From Ruminococcus_G sp050944415 (GTDB lineage: Bacteria > Bacillota > Clostridia > Lachnospirales > Lachnospiraceae): a DNA stretch of 27,875 nt. Location of the stretch: contig JBMNRA010000040.1 of assembly GCA_050944415.1 (NCBI GenBank), positions 1 to 27,875 of the forward strand, given 5' to 3'. Positions 16,965 through 24,111 of the stretch are shown one piece after another (position 1 is the stretch's first letter; every line of letters starts with the position of its first letter). The position numbers and the translations under genes are program-made. Below the pieces are notes generated by a model. The model saw nothing but the letters and a program-made list of their open reading frames with translations. It did not search any database and was not told where the DNA came from.

Positions 16965-16974
16965 TAAACGTTTT
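16965..16974. promoter_or_regulatory. Predicted LacI-family operator upstream of the sugar operon
   Basis: TAAACGTTTT, with the central CG palindrome AAACGTTT, is identical to the 10-mer at 10402-10411 in the lacI-family gene promoter. It lies about 26 bp upstream of the -35, not over the promoter core. That would fit activation, DNA looping or an auxiliary operator. Confidence 0.5.
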
Positions 16975-17017
16975 ATATAATTTTCACTTAAAATTTTTAT
17001 ATATTTTTACATATTTA

Positions 17018-17055
17018 TAAAACAAAAAGAGCCATTGCCATGCAATGACTCTTTT
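17018..17055 (-). terminator. Rho-independent terminator after the DUF1540 gene
   Basis: AAAAGAGTCATTGC and GCAATGGCTCTTTT pair around a CAT/ATG loop (17025-17055). One pair is G-U only when read on the minus strand. The minus strand then continues TTTGTTTTAT. This ends the thrS-DUF1540 transcript. The rest of the gap to the sugar operon is AT-rich and holds its promoter region. Confidence 0.82.
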
Positions 17056-17074
17056 CATTCTTTTTTTGATATTT

Positions 17075-17398
17075 TTATTTCTCACAGCAGAAACTTCTGC
17101 ACTCTGTCTGTGTACATTCACAGGCATTCTGTCCTTCAATGCCAATCTGGCTGGCTGTACAGGCTTCATCCTGATTGTATTTGCAGCTGCACGCTTCACA
17201 GCAGATATCAATGACGGAACATCCGCAGCCGTCTGCAGCACTGCTGGTTACGGAATTGCTTCCTCTTTCCACAAAGCTGGCACAGAAAGTATCATCAGAA
17301 CGGCGGGCGTCTTCTCCTCCCACTTTGATGTCCCCTTTTGAACAGAGCTCATCTTTGTTGTAAATACATGTGACTGCTGCACAGGTTAATGCTGGCAT
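17075..17398 (-). CDS. DUF1540-domain cysteine-rich protein
   Basis: A 107-residue cysteine-rich protein with two DUF1540-like units. The first is at the N-terminus (LTCAAVTCIYNKDELCSKGD). The second is near 70-105 (CSCKYNQDEACTASQIGI... CECTQTECRSFC). Regularly spaced Cys suggest metal or disulfide binding, but the family has no established function. The ATG at 17398 is ten bases from AGGAGG; a GTG two codons upstream is only four bases away and is disfavoured. It follows thrS by 47 bp with no convincing promoter of its own and is probably co-transcribed, ending at the terminator just downstream. Confidence 0.85.
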   Translation of the reverse strand: MPALTCAAVTCIYNKDELCSKGDIKVGGEDARRSDDTFCASFVERGSNSVTSSAADGCGCSVIDICCEACSCKYNQDEACTASQIGIEGQNACECTQTECRSFCCEK

Positions 17399-17445
17399 AC
17401 ACACTACCTCCTTTTTATTTTGTGATAGTATGTGCCGTTTTCCTG

Positions 17446-19410
17446 TTATTTATCCCCGTTACTTTCAACTTCGATTTTACGGATTTCTTTCGTCCGTATT
17501 TCACGACAGATATCATCAATAAAGGAATCCAGGGATCTCTGGCCTTCATCTCCCAGATACCGGCTGCGGACGGAAACTACGCCCTGCTCTTCTTCTTTCG
17601 CGCCTACTACCAGCATATAAGGCACTTTTTCCATACGGGCTTCCCGGATCTTATACCCGATTTTTTCACTTCTGTTGTCCACGCTGCAGCGGATATCATT
17701 GGTCTTTAATTCAGCTTCCACTTTTGACGCATACTCCTGATATTTTTCAGAAATCGGCAGCACGCGAACCTGCTCAGGGCAAAGCCATGTGGGGAAGAGG
17801 CCGGCATATTTTTCAATCAGCCAGGCCAGCGTACGCTCATAACATCCCATGGAGGTACGGTGGATAATATAGGGGCGTTTTTTCTCACCATCGCTGTCAA
17901 TATAGGTCATGTCAAAACGCTCCGCCAGGAACATATCCAGCTGAATGGTAATCATAGTATCCTCTTTACCATATACATTTTTTGCCTGGATATCCAGTTT
18001 GGGTCCGTAGAATGCAGCCTCTCCTTCTTCCTCCGTGTAGTCGAGACCGATATCATTCAGAATCTGACGCATGGTATCCTGTACCTCATTCCACATCTCT
18101 TCCGTACCCAGATATTTTTCCTGGTTGTTGGGATCCCAAAGGGACAGACGATAGGTTACGTCATCCTGAAGTCCCAGTGTGGTCATGCAGTACTTGGCCA
18201 GATCCACACAGCCTTTAAATTCCTCTTCCACCTGGTCGGGGCGCAGGATCAGATGACCCTCGGAGATGGTAAACTGACGGACACGGGTCAGTCCGTGCAT
18301 CTCGCCGGAATCCTCATTACGAAACAGTGTGGAAGTCTCACCGTAGCGCAGCGGCAGTTCCCGGTAGCTGTGCTGCGTTGCTTTATATACGTAATACTGG
18401 AAGGGGCAGGTCATGGGGCGAAGGGCAAACACTTCATCATCCTTATCTTCATCACCCAGCACAAACATTCCTTCCTTGTAATGATTCCAGTGGTCGGAGA
18501 TCACGTAAAGATCTTTTTTTGCCATCAGAGGAGTCTTGGTTCTCAGATACCCCCGTTTTGCTTCCTCATCTTCAATCCAACGCTGCAGCGTCTGGATAAT
18601 GGTTACGCCTTTGGGCATAATCAGCGGCAGACCCTGACCGATAACATCCACTGTAGTAAACAGTTCCATTTCACGGCCCAGCTTATTGTGATCCCTTTTT
18701 TTCGCTTCTTCCAGCTGTTCCATGTGAGCCTTCAGCTCATCCTTTTTGGCATAGGCGGTACCGTAGATACGTGTCAGCATTTTGTTTTTTTCGCTTCCTC
18801 TCCAGTAAGCTCCTGAAGAAGAGATCAGTTTAAAGGCCCTGATTCCTTTTGTTGACATGAGGTGAGGTCCGGCACAGAGATCTACGAAATCCCCCTGAGA
18901 ATAGAAGGAAATCTCTTCTCCTTCCGGCAGATCCTCAATCAGTTCCACCTTGTAGGGTTCTCCTTTTTCCTTCATAAAAGCAATGGCTTCTTCCCTTGGC
19001 AGGGTATACCGTTTGATCTCGGCCCCCTCTTTAATTACTTTTTTCATCTCTTTCTCTATTTCATCCAGATCTTCTCTTGTAAATGACTGGCAGTCAAAAT
19101 CATAATAAAACCCTGTGTCAATGGAAGGGCCGATAGCCAGCTTTGCCTCCGGATACAGGCGCTTCACAGCCTCCGCCAGCACGTGGGAGGTTGTGTGCCG
19201 CAGCGCAGCCAGACCTTCTTTGTCATTGGCTGTCAGAATGTTTACTTCGCTGTCTTTATCTACAACAGTGCGCAGATCCACCACTTTTCCGTTTACTTCT
19301 CCGGCTGTGGCAGCTCTTGCCAGTCCCTCGCTGATATCTTTTGCAATCTCATATACGGACATCGGCTGCTGATACTCTTTTACTGAACCGTCTTTCAATG
19401 TAATTTTCAT
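17446..19410 (-). CDS. thrS: Threonyl-tRNA synthetase
   Basis: Charges tRNA-Thr in the cytoplasm. The 654 residues follow the bacterial domain order. A TGS domain comes first (MKITLKDGSVKEYQ). The editing domain has HTTSHVLAEAVKRLYP and a distal Cys-x-x-x-His (CAGPH). The class II core has motif 2 (FRNEDSGEMHGLTRVRQFT) and motif 3 (GCYERTLAWLIEKYAG). The C-terminal anticodon-binding domain begins EQVRVLPISEKYQEYA. The frame stays open far upstream (to 19914) through leader repeats and part of the T-box, but GGAG eight bases before the ATG at 19410 and the family N-terminus fix the start. Expression should be controlled by the T-box. Confidence 0.97.
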   Translation of the reverse strand: MKITLKDGSVKEYQQPMSVYEIAKDISEGLARAATAGEVNGKVVDLRTVVDKDSEVNILTANDKEGLAALRHTTSHVLAEAVKRLYPEAKLAIGPSIDTGFYYDFDCQSFTREDLDEIEKEMKKVIKEGAEIKRYTLPREEAIAFMKEKGEPYKVELIEDLPEGEEISFYSQGDFVDLCAGPHLMSTKGIRAFKLISSSGAYWRGSEKNKMLTRIYGTAYAKKDELKAHMEQLEEAKKRDHNKLGREMELFTTVDVIGQGLPLIMPKGVTIIQTLQRWIEDEEAKRGYLRTKTPLMAKKDLYVISDHWNHYKEGMFVLGDEDKDDEVFALRPMTCPFQYYVYKATQHSYRELPLRYGETSTLFRNEDSGEMHGLTRVRQFTISEGHLILRPDQVEEEFKGCVDLAKYCMTTLGLQDDVTYRLSLWDPNNQEKYLGTEEMWNEVQDTMRQILNDIGLDYTEEEGEAAFYGPKLDIQAKNVYGKEDTMITIQLDMFLAERFDMTYIDSDGEKKRPYIIHRTSMGCYERTLAWLIEKYAGLFPTWLCPEQVRVLPISEKYQEYASKVEAELKTNDIRCSVDNRSEKIGYKIREARMEKVPYMLVVGAKEEEQGVVSVRSRYLGDEGQRSLDSFIDDICREIRTKEIRKIEVESNGDK

Positions 19411-19450
19411 CGTTTTCGCTCCTTTTTTCTTTACTTTTCCAATTCTTCCC

Positions 19451-19689
19451 CATTGCATCCTGCCTTTCCCGGCTGGTATCATTTTTATGATACCACGGAT
19501 TTCTCCGCACTCTTCGTGCTCTCGAAATCCTCCTTGATATTCGGATTTCATGGGACTCCTCCCCCATTGCATCCTGCCTTTCCCCGCTGGCATCATTTTT
19601 ATGATACCACGGATTTCTCCGCACTCTTCGTGCTCTCGAAATCCTCCTTGATATTCGGATTTCATGGGGCCCCTCCCCCATTGCATCCT
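19451..19689 (-). repeat. 114-bp tandem repeat in the thrS leader
   Basis: Unit A (19451-19564) and unit B (19565-19678) differ at four of 114 positions. The first 11 bases of a third unit follow (19679-19689). Each unit contains a hairpin GGTATCAT-TTTT-ATGATACC (perfect in A, with one G-U on the RNA in B). Each also has three alternating 7-mers, GGATTTC, GAAATCC, GGATTTC, of which the middle can pair with either flank, and a small GCAC/GTGC hairpin. The period equals 38 codons and the frame stays open through it. It lies after the T-box terminator and before thrS. Confidence 0.9.
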
Positions 19690-19710
19690 CATATCCGGGC
19701 GCCTCCCAAA

Positions 19711-19748
19711 GTCAGCCAGCCACATGCGTGCAAGCACGCGTGGCTGAC
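19711..19748. repeat. Strong hairpin between T-box terminator and the repeat array
   Basis: GTCAGCCA (19711-19718) pairs with TGGCTGAC (19741-19748), and inside it GCGTGC (19726-19731) pairs with GCACGC (19734-19739) around AA. There is no strong T run on either side, so it is probably a structured repeat or insertion remnant and not a terminator. The 11-mer CGTGCTTGCAC on the minus strand recurs in the repeat at the right edge of the window. Confidence 0.6.
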
Positions 19749-19769
19749 AACTTTTTGAGGCTGTATCAT

Positions 19770-20006
19770 AAAAAAAGCCGTCCCGTCTGCTGCCGCAGAC
19801 AGGGACGACTTTACGCGGTTCCACCCTGTTTGTTCCGGCTATAGCCGGAACCACTTCATTTGATGGTAACGGAATCACCGGGCCGGATTGGGGCCACTCG
19901 GAGGTAGTTTTCAAATGTTTCCCCTCAGGATGCTTTCAGCATATGCATCCCTCTCTGTCAGCTTCCACATTTTACTCGTCTCGTCATCGTGTTGTCTTTT
20001 AACTTA
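19770..20006 (-). promoter_or_regulatory. T-box riboswitch, threonine-specific, upstream of thrS
   Basis: On the minus strand a Stem I region begins GATGACGAGACGAG and includes AGAGAGG in its upper part. The T-box sequence AGGGTGGAACCGCG is at 19814-19827. A terminator follows, with arms GTCGTCCCTGTCTGC and GCAGACGGGACGGC and seven T (19770-19811). Stem III is the perfect palindrome at 19832-19851. The likely specifier codon is ACC (Thr) at 19903-19905, within AACTACCTCC. Uncharged tRNA-Thr should stabilise the antiterminator and raise thrS expression. Confidence 0.94.
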
Positions 20007-20012
20007 ACTGTA

Positions 20013-20041
20013 ATCCTACATGATTTTTTTTCATTTGTCAA
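20013..20041 (-). promoter_or_regulatory. Promoter of the thrS T-box leader
   Basis: TTGACA (20036-20041) and TAGGAT (20013-20018) are 17 nt apart on the minus strand. The -35 contains the TGA stop of the upstream permease gene (20038-20040). The predicted start is close to 20006, a few bases ahead of Stem I. Confidence 0.8.
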
Positions 20042-22170
20042 TCCTGATTTACTTCCATATTTTGAAATGCTTCCTTTACGCAATCCGGCACTCCGTCTTT
20101 CAGAAACTGATAGCTGCTCTCCATGTAGTTGCTTCTTTCTCCGTCACGGCTGTTTACCGTTACAATCATACTGTAATTACTGTCTATATCGAAATAAGGA
20201 GCATCTATCTGAACTGCGGCGTTCAGAATTTCTTCGATATCTGCTTTGTCCGTAAACTCAATCTGAGGATCTTCATAAACCTGGCCGTCTTCCTGATACC
20301 ATTCTGCCGCGTAGCCGTATACAGTAATCTGAGTCACTTCATCGGAATCCGGCGTTTTCCGCATGGGATATCCCAGATCGTCCAGCATTTTCATAGTTTT
20401 TTCAAAGCTGTCGTAGACTGTAACATCGGTAACAAAAGTATTGGAAACAACCTGAGAATCTGCCTTCCTGTAAACAGACAGTCTGCCGCATATATGCTCC
20501 GGTTCCAGTTCCTCATACTCCGCCTGTTCCAGTTCCTGCTGATAGGTTTTCAGAATATCTTTCGCATCTTCCGGTGAGAGATTGATTTTTCCATTATGGT
20601 AAGCGTCATACATTTCCACATAATCAATATTCACCTGATCCACATCCATATTCAGGATACCGTTATGTCCTTCTTTAAAACCTTTTGTCGCATACAGTTC
20701 CGGCAGACACTGCTGCAGCTGTTCGCTGGTTACCGTATAGGTCCGGATTTTTTCTCTTCCACCGGACAGACCATACGCCACGTTTATGGTGACCGGCTGA
20801 ATATTATCCGATGAACTGTAGGCCTCATCACCGTCCCACAGTCCGTCTCTTTCATTCTGTACACCGGCCTCAGCCAGGCGGTATCCCGCTTCCACATCCG
20901 TCATTTTGCCTTTATTCAGCGCATACTCGGTAGTATCGTCATACCCATCCACAGCTACATAACTGCTTCTGCCCAGTCCGTCTACATATACCGCAATACT
21001 TTCCAGCCGGTCCATGGCCGGTATGGCGGTATCGTACCGGAACCAGTCGAACCGGAAAGCCAGCGCCAGCAACAGAGTTATCCCCAGGGAAAGAAAAAGC
21101 GTTCCCTTATGAGCAAGAACCTTCTTAAACTCATAAGAATAGATCACTTCGATCACGCCGTGAAGCACCAACGCACAGAAAACGATGCCGAACACCAGCC
21201 ATCCTGTCTGACTGCCTTCCACAAGGCTGCTGAAAATAAGACCGCCGGCTGCCGATAAAACCACAATAAGCAACACCTTAATCACCGGCTCTGTCTTTGG
21301 AAAGGCCATGGAATGTCCAGCCGCCTCTGAAGGCCGTTTCCTGTACAGCCAGATAGAAAGCAGGAACAGAATAACAATTTCCACCACCAGAACCAGCTGT
21401 TGTTTCCACTGTCCGGCAAATACAGAAAAGCTCTCCAGCTCAACCCCTGAGAAAGCTTCTGTATGCCGCAGATACAGATAGAAGGGTGAGAATACCTGTA
21501 TCACCTTGTCCAGCAGACCATCCCACCGCCAATAATACGTATGAAAAAATGCAGCGAAATAGGCAAATACCACCTGAAGACTCAAAAAGGCATACCCGCA
21601 CAGAACCAGCAGTCCCAGCACACTGACCAGAATCCGGCCGGTCAGCAGTATAGCGATCAGCGTCACATGGTACAGCAGAAGAAAGTAAAGAAAGAACATC
21701 ACAATCCCCGTCACCATGCTGGCTATAACCGCCGCCGTACATACGGTCTTTACGATGCATACGATCAGGAGCAATACCAGGCAGATAAAATAAGGAATGG
21801 CAAAAACCAGAAGACCGCTTATATGCTGCACCAGAAACAGCGTTTTTCTGGCAATCGGAAGACTGTGAAACAAATCCAGCTTCCGGGATGACTGCAGATA
21901 GGAAAACCCTGTGAATGCCGCCAGAATCGCTGCGGCCGCGATAACCAGAAATATGCCGTAATTTGCCGGTCCTACATACCTCGCCAGATTTCTGATCATA
22001 TCTTCGTATGCGATATACTGATTGGCCAGCTGATTCTGCTGACTGTCTATAAACATCATGCAGCCCAGAGGAAGGGCGGCAAAAAATCCCAGGAACAGCA
22101 GTGCCATTGCCCAGATCCGACGCTTCAGATCACTTTTTACCATGCTAAAAAACGAGATGTTTGATGTCAT
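20038..22170 (-). CDS. ABC transporter permease with large C-terminal extracytoplasmic-type domain
   Basis: A 710-residue membrane protein. About nine hydrophobic segments lie in the first half: roughly 21-40, 72-90, 112-138, 145-165, 170-208 (probably two), 255-276, 297-314, 322-343 and 357-373. The remaining 337 residues form a soluble, acidic, Tyr-rich domain that is probably extracytoplasmic. The layout resembles permeases annotated with DUF6449 in Lachnospiraceae, a recollection I cannot check here. It overlaps the ATPase gene by 26 bp. The ATG at 22170 has GGAGG nine bases upstream inside that gene. With the GntR and ATPase genes it makes a YtrABC-like exporter or envelope-stress operon. 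Substrate unknown. Confidence 0.85.
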   Translation of the reverse strand: MTSNISFFSMVKSDLKRRIWAMALLFLGFFAALPLGCMMFIDSQQNQLANQYIAYEDMIRNLARYVGPANYGIFLVIAAAAILAAFTGFSYLQSSRKLDLFHSLPIARKTLFLVQHISGLLVFAIPYFICLVLLLIVCIVKTVCTAAVIASMVTGIVMFFLYFLLLYHVTLIAILLTGRILVSVLGLLVLCGYAFLSLQVVFAYFAAFFHTYYWRWDGLLDKVIQVFSPFYLYLRHTEAFSGVELESFSVFAGQWKQQLVLVVEIVILFLLSIWLYRKRPSEAAGHSMAFPKTEPVIKVLLIVVLSAAGGLIFSSLVEGSQTGWLVFGIVFCALVLHGVIEVIYSYEFKKVLAHKGTLFLSLGITLLLALAFRFDWFRYDTAIPAMDRLESIAVYVDGLGRSSYVAVDGYDDTTEYALNKGKMTDVEAGYRLAEAGVQNERDGLWDGDEAYSSSDNIQPVTINVAYGLSGGREKIRTYTVTSEQLQQCLPELYATKGFKEGHNGILNMDVDQVNIDYVEMYDAYHNGKINLSPEDAKDILKTYQQELEQAEYEELEPEHICGRLSVYRKADSQVVSNTFVTDVTVYDSFEKTMKMLDDLGYPMRKTPDSDEVTQITVYGYAAEWYQEDGQVYEDPQIEFTDKADIEEILNAAVQIDAPYFDIDSNYSMIVTVNSRDGERSNYMESSYQFLKDGVPDCVKEAFQNMEVNQD

Positions 22171-23047
22171 ATCCTGCTACCTCCGTTTCACTGATAAATA
22201 TTTCTTCCAGCGTCAGTGGAAGAATTTCACAGAACAGCGGATTCTTCTGTTCCACCCGTTCCATAACTTCAATCTTTGTTCCCCGAACCGTGACGGTCAG
22301 CAGAGAACCGCTGCGGACACACGAAAGCACATCCAGCTCTTTTAACAGCTGCTCCTCCATAGCGGAATCAGGAATCACACACTGCACTTTCTGAATATTG
22401 TGCTTCATCTCTTCCAGATCTTTGGAAAAGAGGATACCGCCTTTATGGAGAAGGCCCACGTGATCACAGATATCCTCCAGCTCCCGCAGGTTATGGGAAG
22501 CGATTATGGGAGTAAATTCCCTGCCCATAATTTCTGAAACGAAGATACTTTTGACCGCCTGACGCATCACCGGATCCAATCCGTCAAAAGTTTCATCGCA
22601 GAGCAGATACTTTGTATTGGCGCAGATGCCCAGAAGTACCGAAACCTGCCGTTTCATTCCTTTGGAAAAGGTACTGAGCCTCCTCTTCATATCCAGACCG
22701 AAACGCTCCATGTATTCTTTAAATTTCCGTTTGTCAAAATCAGGATAAATAATACTGTAATATTCCATCATTTCTCTGGAAGAGCTGTTTGGAAAGAAAT
22801 ACTGATCATCCGGAACAAAAAACAGTTTTTCTTTGGCGTCCGTCCGTTCATAAACAGGAACTCCGTCAATCAGCACCTCTCCTTCATCCGGTCTCAGAAT
22901 TCCGCTTACAATTCTTAAAAATGTGCTTTTACCGGCACCGTTTGACCCTACCAGACCAAATACGGCTCCTTCACGAATCTCCGTACTCATTCCGCTCAGT
23001 GCCTCAATCTCATCAAATCGCTTCCGGACATTCTTTATCTCAATCAT
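22145..23047 (-). CDS. ABC transporter ATP-binding protein (YtrB-like)
   Basis: Single-domain ATPase of 300 residues that should drive the large permease encoded downstream. Walker A is GSNGAGKST (34-42, Lys40), Q-loop Gln82, signature FSKGMKRQ (127-134), Walker B YLLCDETFDGLDP with Asp151/Glu152, and H-loop His185. The signature has Lys for the usual second residue, and the Walker B region reads DETF where DEPT is usual; the catalytic Glu is kept. A C-terminal extension of about 90 residues follows the ATPase core. The start codon overlaps the regulator's stop (ATGA at 23044-23047). Confidence 0.92.
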   Translation of the reverse strand: MIEIKNVRKRFDEIEALSGMSTEIREGAVFGLVGSNGAGKSTFLRIVSGILRPDEGEVLIDGVPVYERTDAKEKLFFVPDDQYFFPNSSSREMMEYYSIIYPDFDKRKFKEYMERFGLDMKRRLSTFSKGMKRQVSVLLGICANTKYLLCDETFDGLDPVMRQAVKSIFVSEIMGREFTPIIASHNLRELEDICDHVGLLHKGGILFSKDLEEMKHNIQKVQCVIPDSAMEEQLLKELDVLSCVRSGSLLTVTVRGTKIEVMERVEQKNPLFCEILPLTLEEIFISETEVAGYDIKHLVF

Positions 23048-23415
23048 CGGTTCCCCTCCTTATAAACACCGTCCACATGTTCACAGATTTCTATCCTGCT
23101 GATGCCCATATCATATCCCTGCAGCAGCAGTTCATCCAGCTCTCTGAAAAATCCGGCTTTTCTCTCTCCGATAAAGCTCTCCGGAGGAGATACGAAATTC
23201 CCCCGCCCCTTCACCGGGTAGATATATCCCTCCTGTTCCAGCAGTCCGTAGGCACGCTGAATAGTGTTCGGATTAATGGAAAGCTCCATGGCCAGACTTC
23301 TGACAGATGGCAGCTGCTCATCCTTTGCAAGAACCCCTTTTTCAATCATCCTCTGCAGCTTTTCCGCCACCTGCTCATACAGCGGCCGGCGGTCCTGATA
23401 ATCCAATACGATCAT
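23044..23415 (-). CDS. GntR-family regulator, YtrA subfamily
   Basis: A 123-residue DNA-binding protein. The winged helix (about 10-75) contains RPLYEQVAEKLQRMIEKGVL, LPSVRSLAMELSINPNTIQRAYGLLEQEGYIY and the wing GRGNFV. Only a short helical tail of about 45 residues follows, which defines the YtrA type with no large ligand domain. The ATG has AGGAGG seven bases upstream. It is first in the operon with the ATPase and permease. A perfect inverted repeat covers the predicted transcription start, so it most likely represses its own operon. Confidence 0.93.
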   Translation of the reverse strand: MIVLDYQDRRPLYEQVAEKLQRMIEKGVLAKDEQLPSVRSLAMELSINPNTIQRAYGLLEQEGYIYPVKGRGNFVSPPESFIGERKAGFFRELDELLLQGYDMGISRIEICEHVDGVYKEGNR

Positions 23416-23438
23416 ATCTGCCTCCTTTCTTGTGTTTC

Positions 23439-23465
23439 AAGTGTATTAGTTGTCTTAATACACTT
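23439..23465. promoter_or_regulatory. Predicted operator of the GntR/YtrA regulator
   Basis: AAGTGTATTA (23439-23448) and TAATACACTT (23456-23465) are perfect 10-bp inverted arms around a 7-bp spacer. The site spans the predicted transcription start of the operon, a position suited to repression. Confidence 0.8.
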
Positions 23466-23468
23466 AAT

Positions 23469-23497
23469 ATAATAGTAAAGCCCTGACGTAATGTCAA
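23469..23497 (-). promoter_or_regulatory. Promoter of the GntR-ABC operon
   Basis: TTGACA (23492-23497) and TATTAT (23469-23474) are 17 nt apart on the minus strand, close to consensus. The -35 lies within the hairpin at 23477-23503. Confidence 0.82.
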
Positions 23498-23503
23498 GGC
23501 TTT
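23477..23503 (-). terminator. Hairpin after the SEC-C gene, possible weak terminator
   Basis: AAAGCCTTGAC and GTCAGGGCTTT form an 11-bp stem (one T-G pair) around ATTAC on the minus strand. It begins about ten bases after the SEC-C stop. The following ACTATTATATT is only moderately T-rich. The stem contains the -35 of the next operon, so the same bases may end one transcript and start another. Confidence 0.45.
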
Positions 23504-23513
23504 TAGAATTATT

Positions 23514-24020
23514 TTATACATTCCGGCCGCAGCACTTTTTGTATTTCTTTCCGCTTCCGCAGGGACATGGATCATTTCTTCCCACCTTCGGACCTTTTAC
23601 AATTGTGCCGGATTTTTTCTGTTCCAGATAAAGGGCTTTTCTCTTTTCTTCACTGAAAATTTCTTCCCAGGCAGGCAGTTCGTAAAGCCAGTCCGCTTTT
23701 GCATCCACCATATTTTTGTAGAGAAGCTCCTTGTCAAATCCCAGGTTGACCTGAGTATCTTCCTCCATCTCCTCAATGGGATTCGGCTCTTTCAGGCTGT
23801 CATTGATTCCATCCAGGAATCCTGTCATAGTCATGACACTGACATTATATTTTTCCGCAAGTTCCTTAACCGTTCCCGTTACAACCTCATCGGGATTTTT
23901 CAGAAGCTCTTCGTATATTCTTTTTTCAATCAAAAAATAATCCGCCCAAAATCTCTGGAGTTTTCCCTTATCAGCCTTCTGGTCGTAGGCCATATCTCTC
24001 CATTGCTTTAATAAACTCAT
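23514..24020 (-). CDS. SEC-C metal-binding motif protein
   Basis: A 168-residue protein ending in the SEC-C zinc motif GRNDPCPCGSGKKYKKCCG, as found at the C-terminus of SecA and in many small proteins. The N-terminal 145 residues are largely helical. They contain VKELAEKYNVSVMTMTGFLDGIND, which looks like a helix-turn-helix-type segment, and an acidic stretch (IEEMEEDTQ). Its role is unknown. The ATG at 24020 is preferred over one nine codons upstream, because GGAAGG lies seven bases before it. It has its own promoter downstream of thiD. Confidence 0.88.
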   Translation of the reverse strand: MSLLKQWRDMAYDQKADKGKLQRFWADYFLIEKRIYEELLKNPDEVVTGTVKELAEKYNVSVMTMTGFLDGINDSLKEPNPIEEMEEDTQVNLGFDKELLYKNMVDAKADWLYELPAWEEIFSEEKRKALYLEQKKSGTIVKGPKVGRNDPCPCGSGKKYKKCCGRNV

Positions 24021-24082
24021 TGATGTACCTTCCTTCTTTCCAAACATTCTTCCATTGCACCTTTTTCAGGTGTCTGACTTAT

Positions 24083-24111
24083 AGTATATCTGAATCAACG
24101 TTTTTTTTCAA
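24083..24111 (-). promoter_or_regulatory. Predicted promoter of the SEC-C gene
   Basis: TTGAAA (24106-24111) and TATACT (24083-24088) are 17 nt apart on the minus strand, immediately after the thiD stop. A small CACCT/AGGTG hairpin (24058-24072) lies in the leader. Confidence 0.7.

Noticed and set aside
16960..16980. A CcpA cre site upstream of the sugar operon
   Set aside because: Aligned on the central CG, the flanks do not match the TGWAANCGNTNWCA pattern. The identical site in the adjacent LacI gene's promoter favours the local regulator.
16984..17241. A small minus-strand gene overlapping the DUF1540 gene
   Set aside because: It is in another frame of the cysteine-rich gene and runs through that gene's terminator.
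19451..19689. A CRISPR array
   Set aside because: The units are 114 bp, directly abutting, with no unique spacers, and no cas genes are present.
19411..19914. An N-terminal extension of ThrRS by 168 residues
   Set aside because: This stretch is T-box RNA and repeat DNA. ThrRS starts with the TGS domain at 19410, with its own ribosome binding site.
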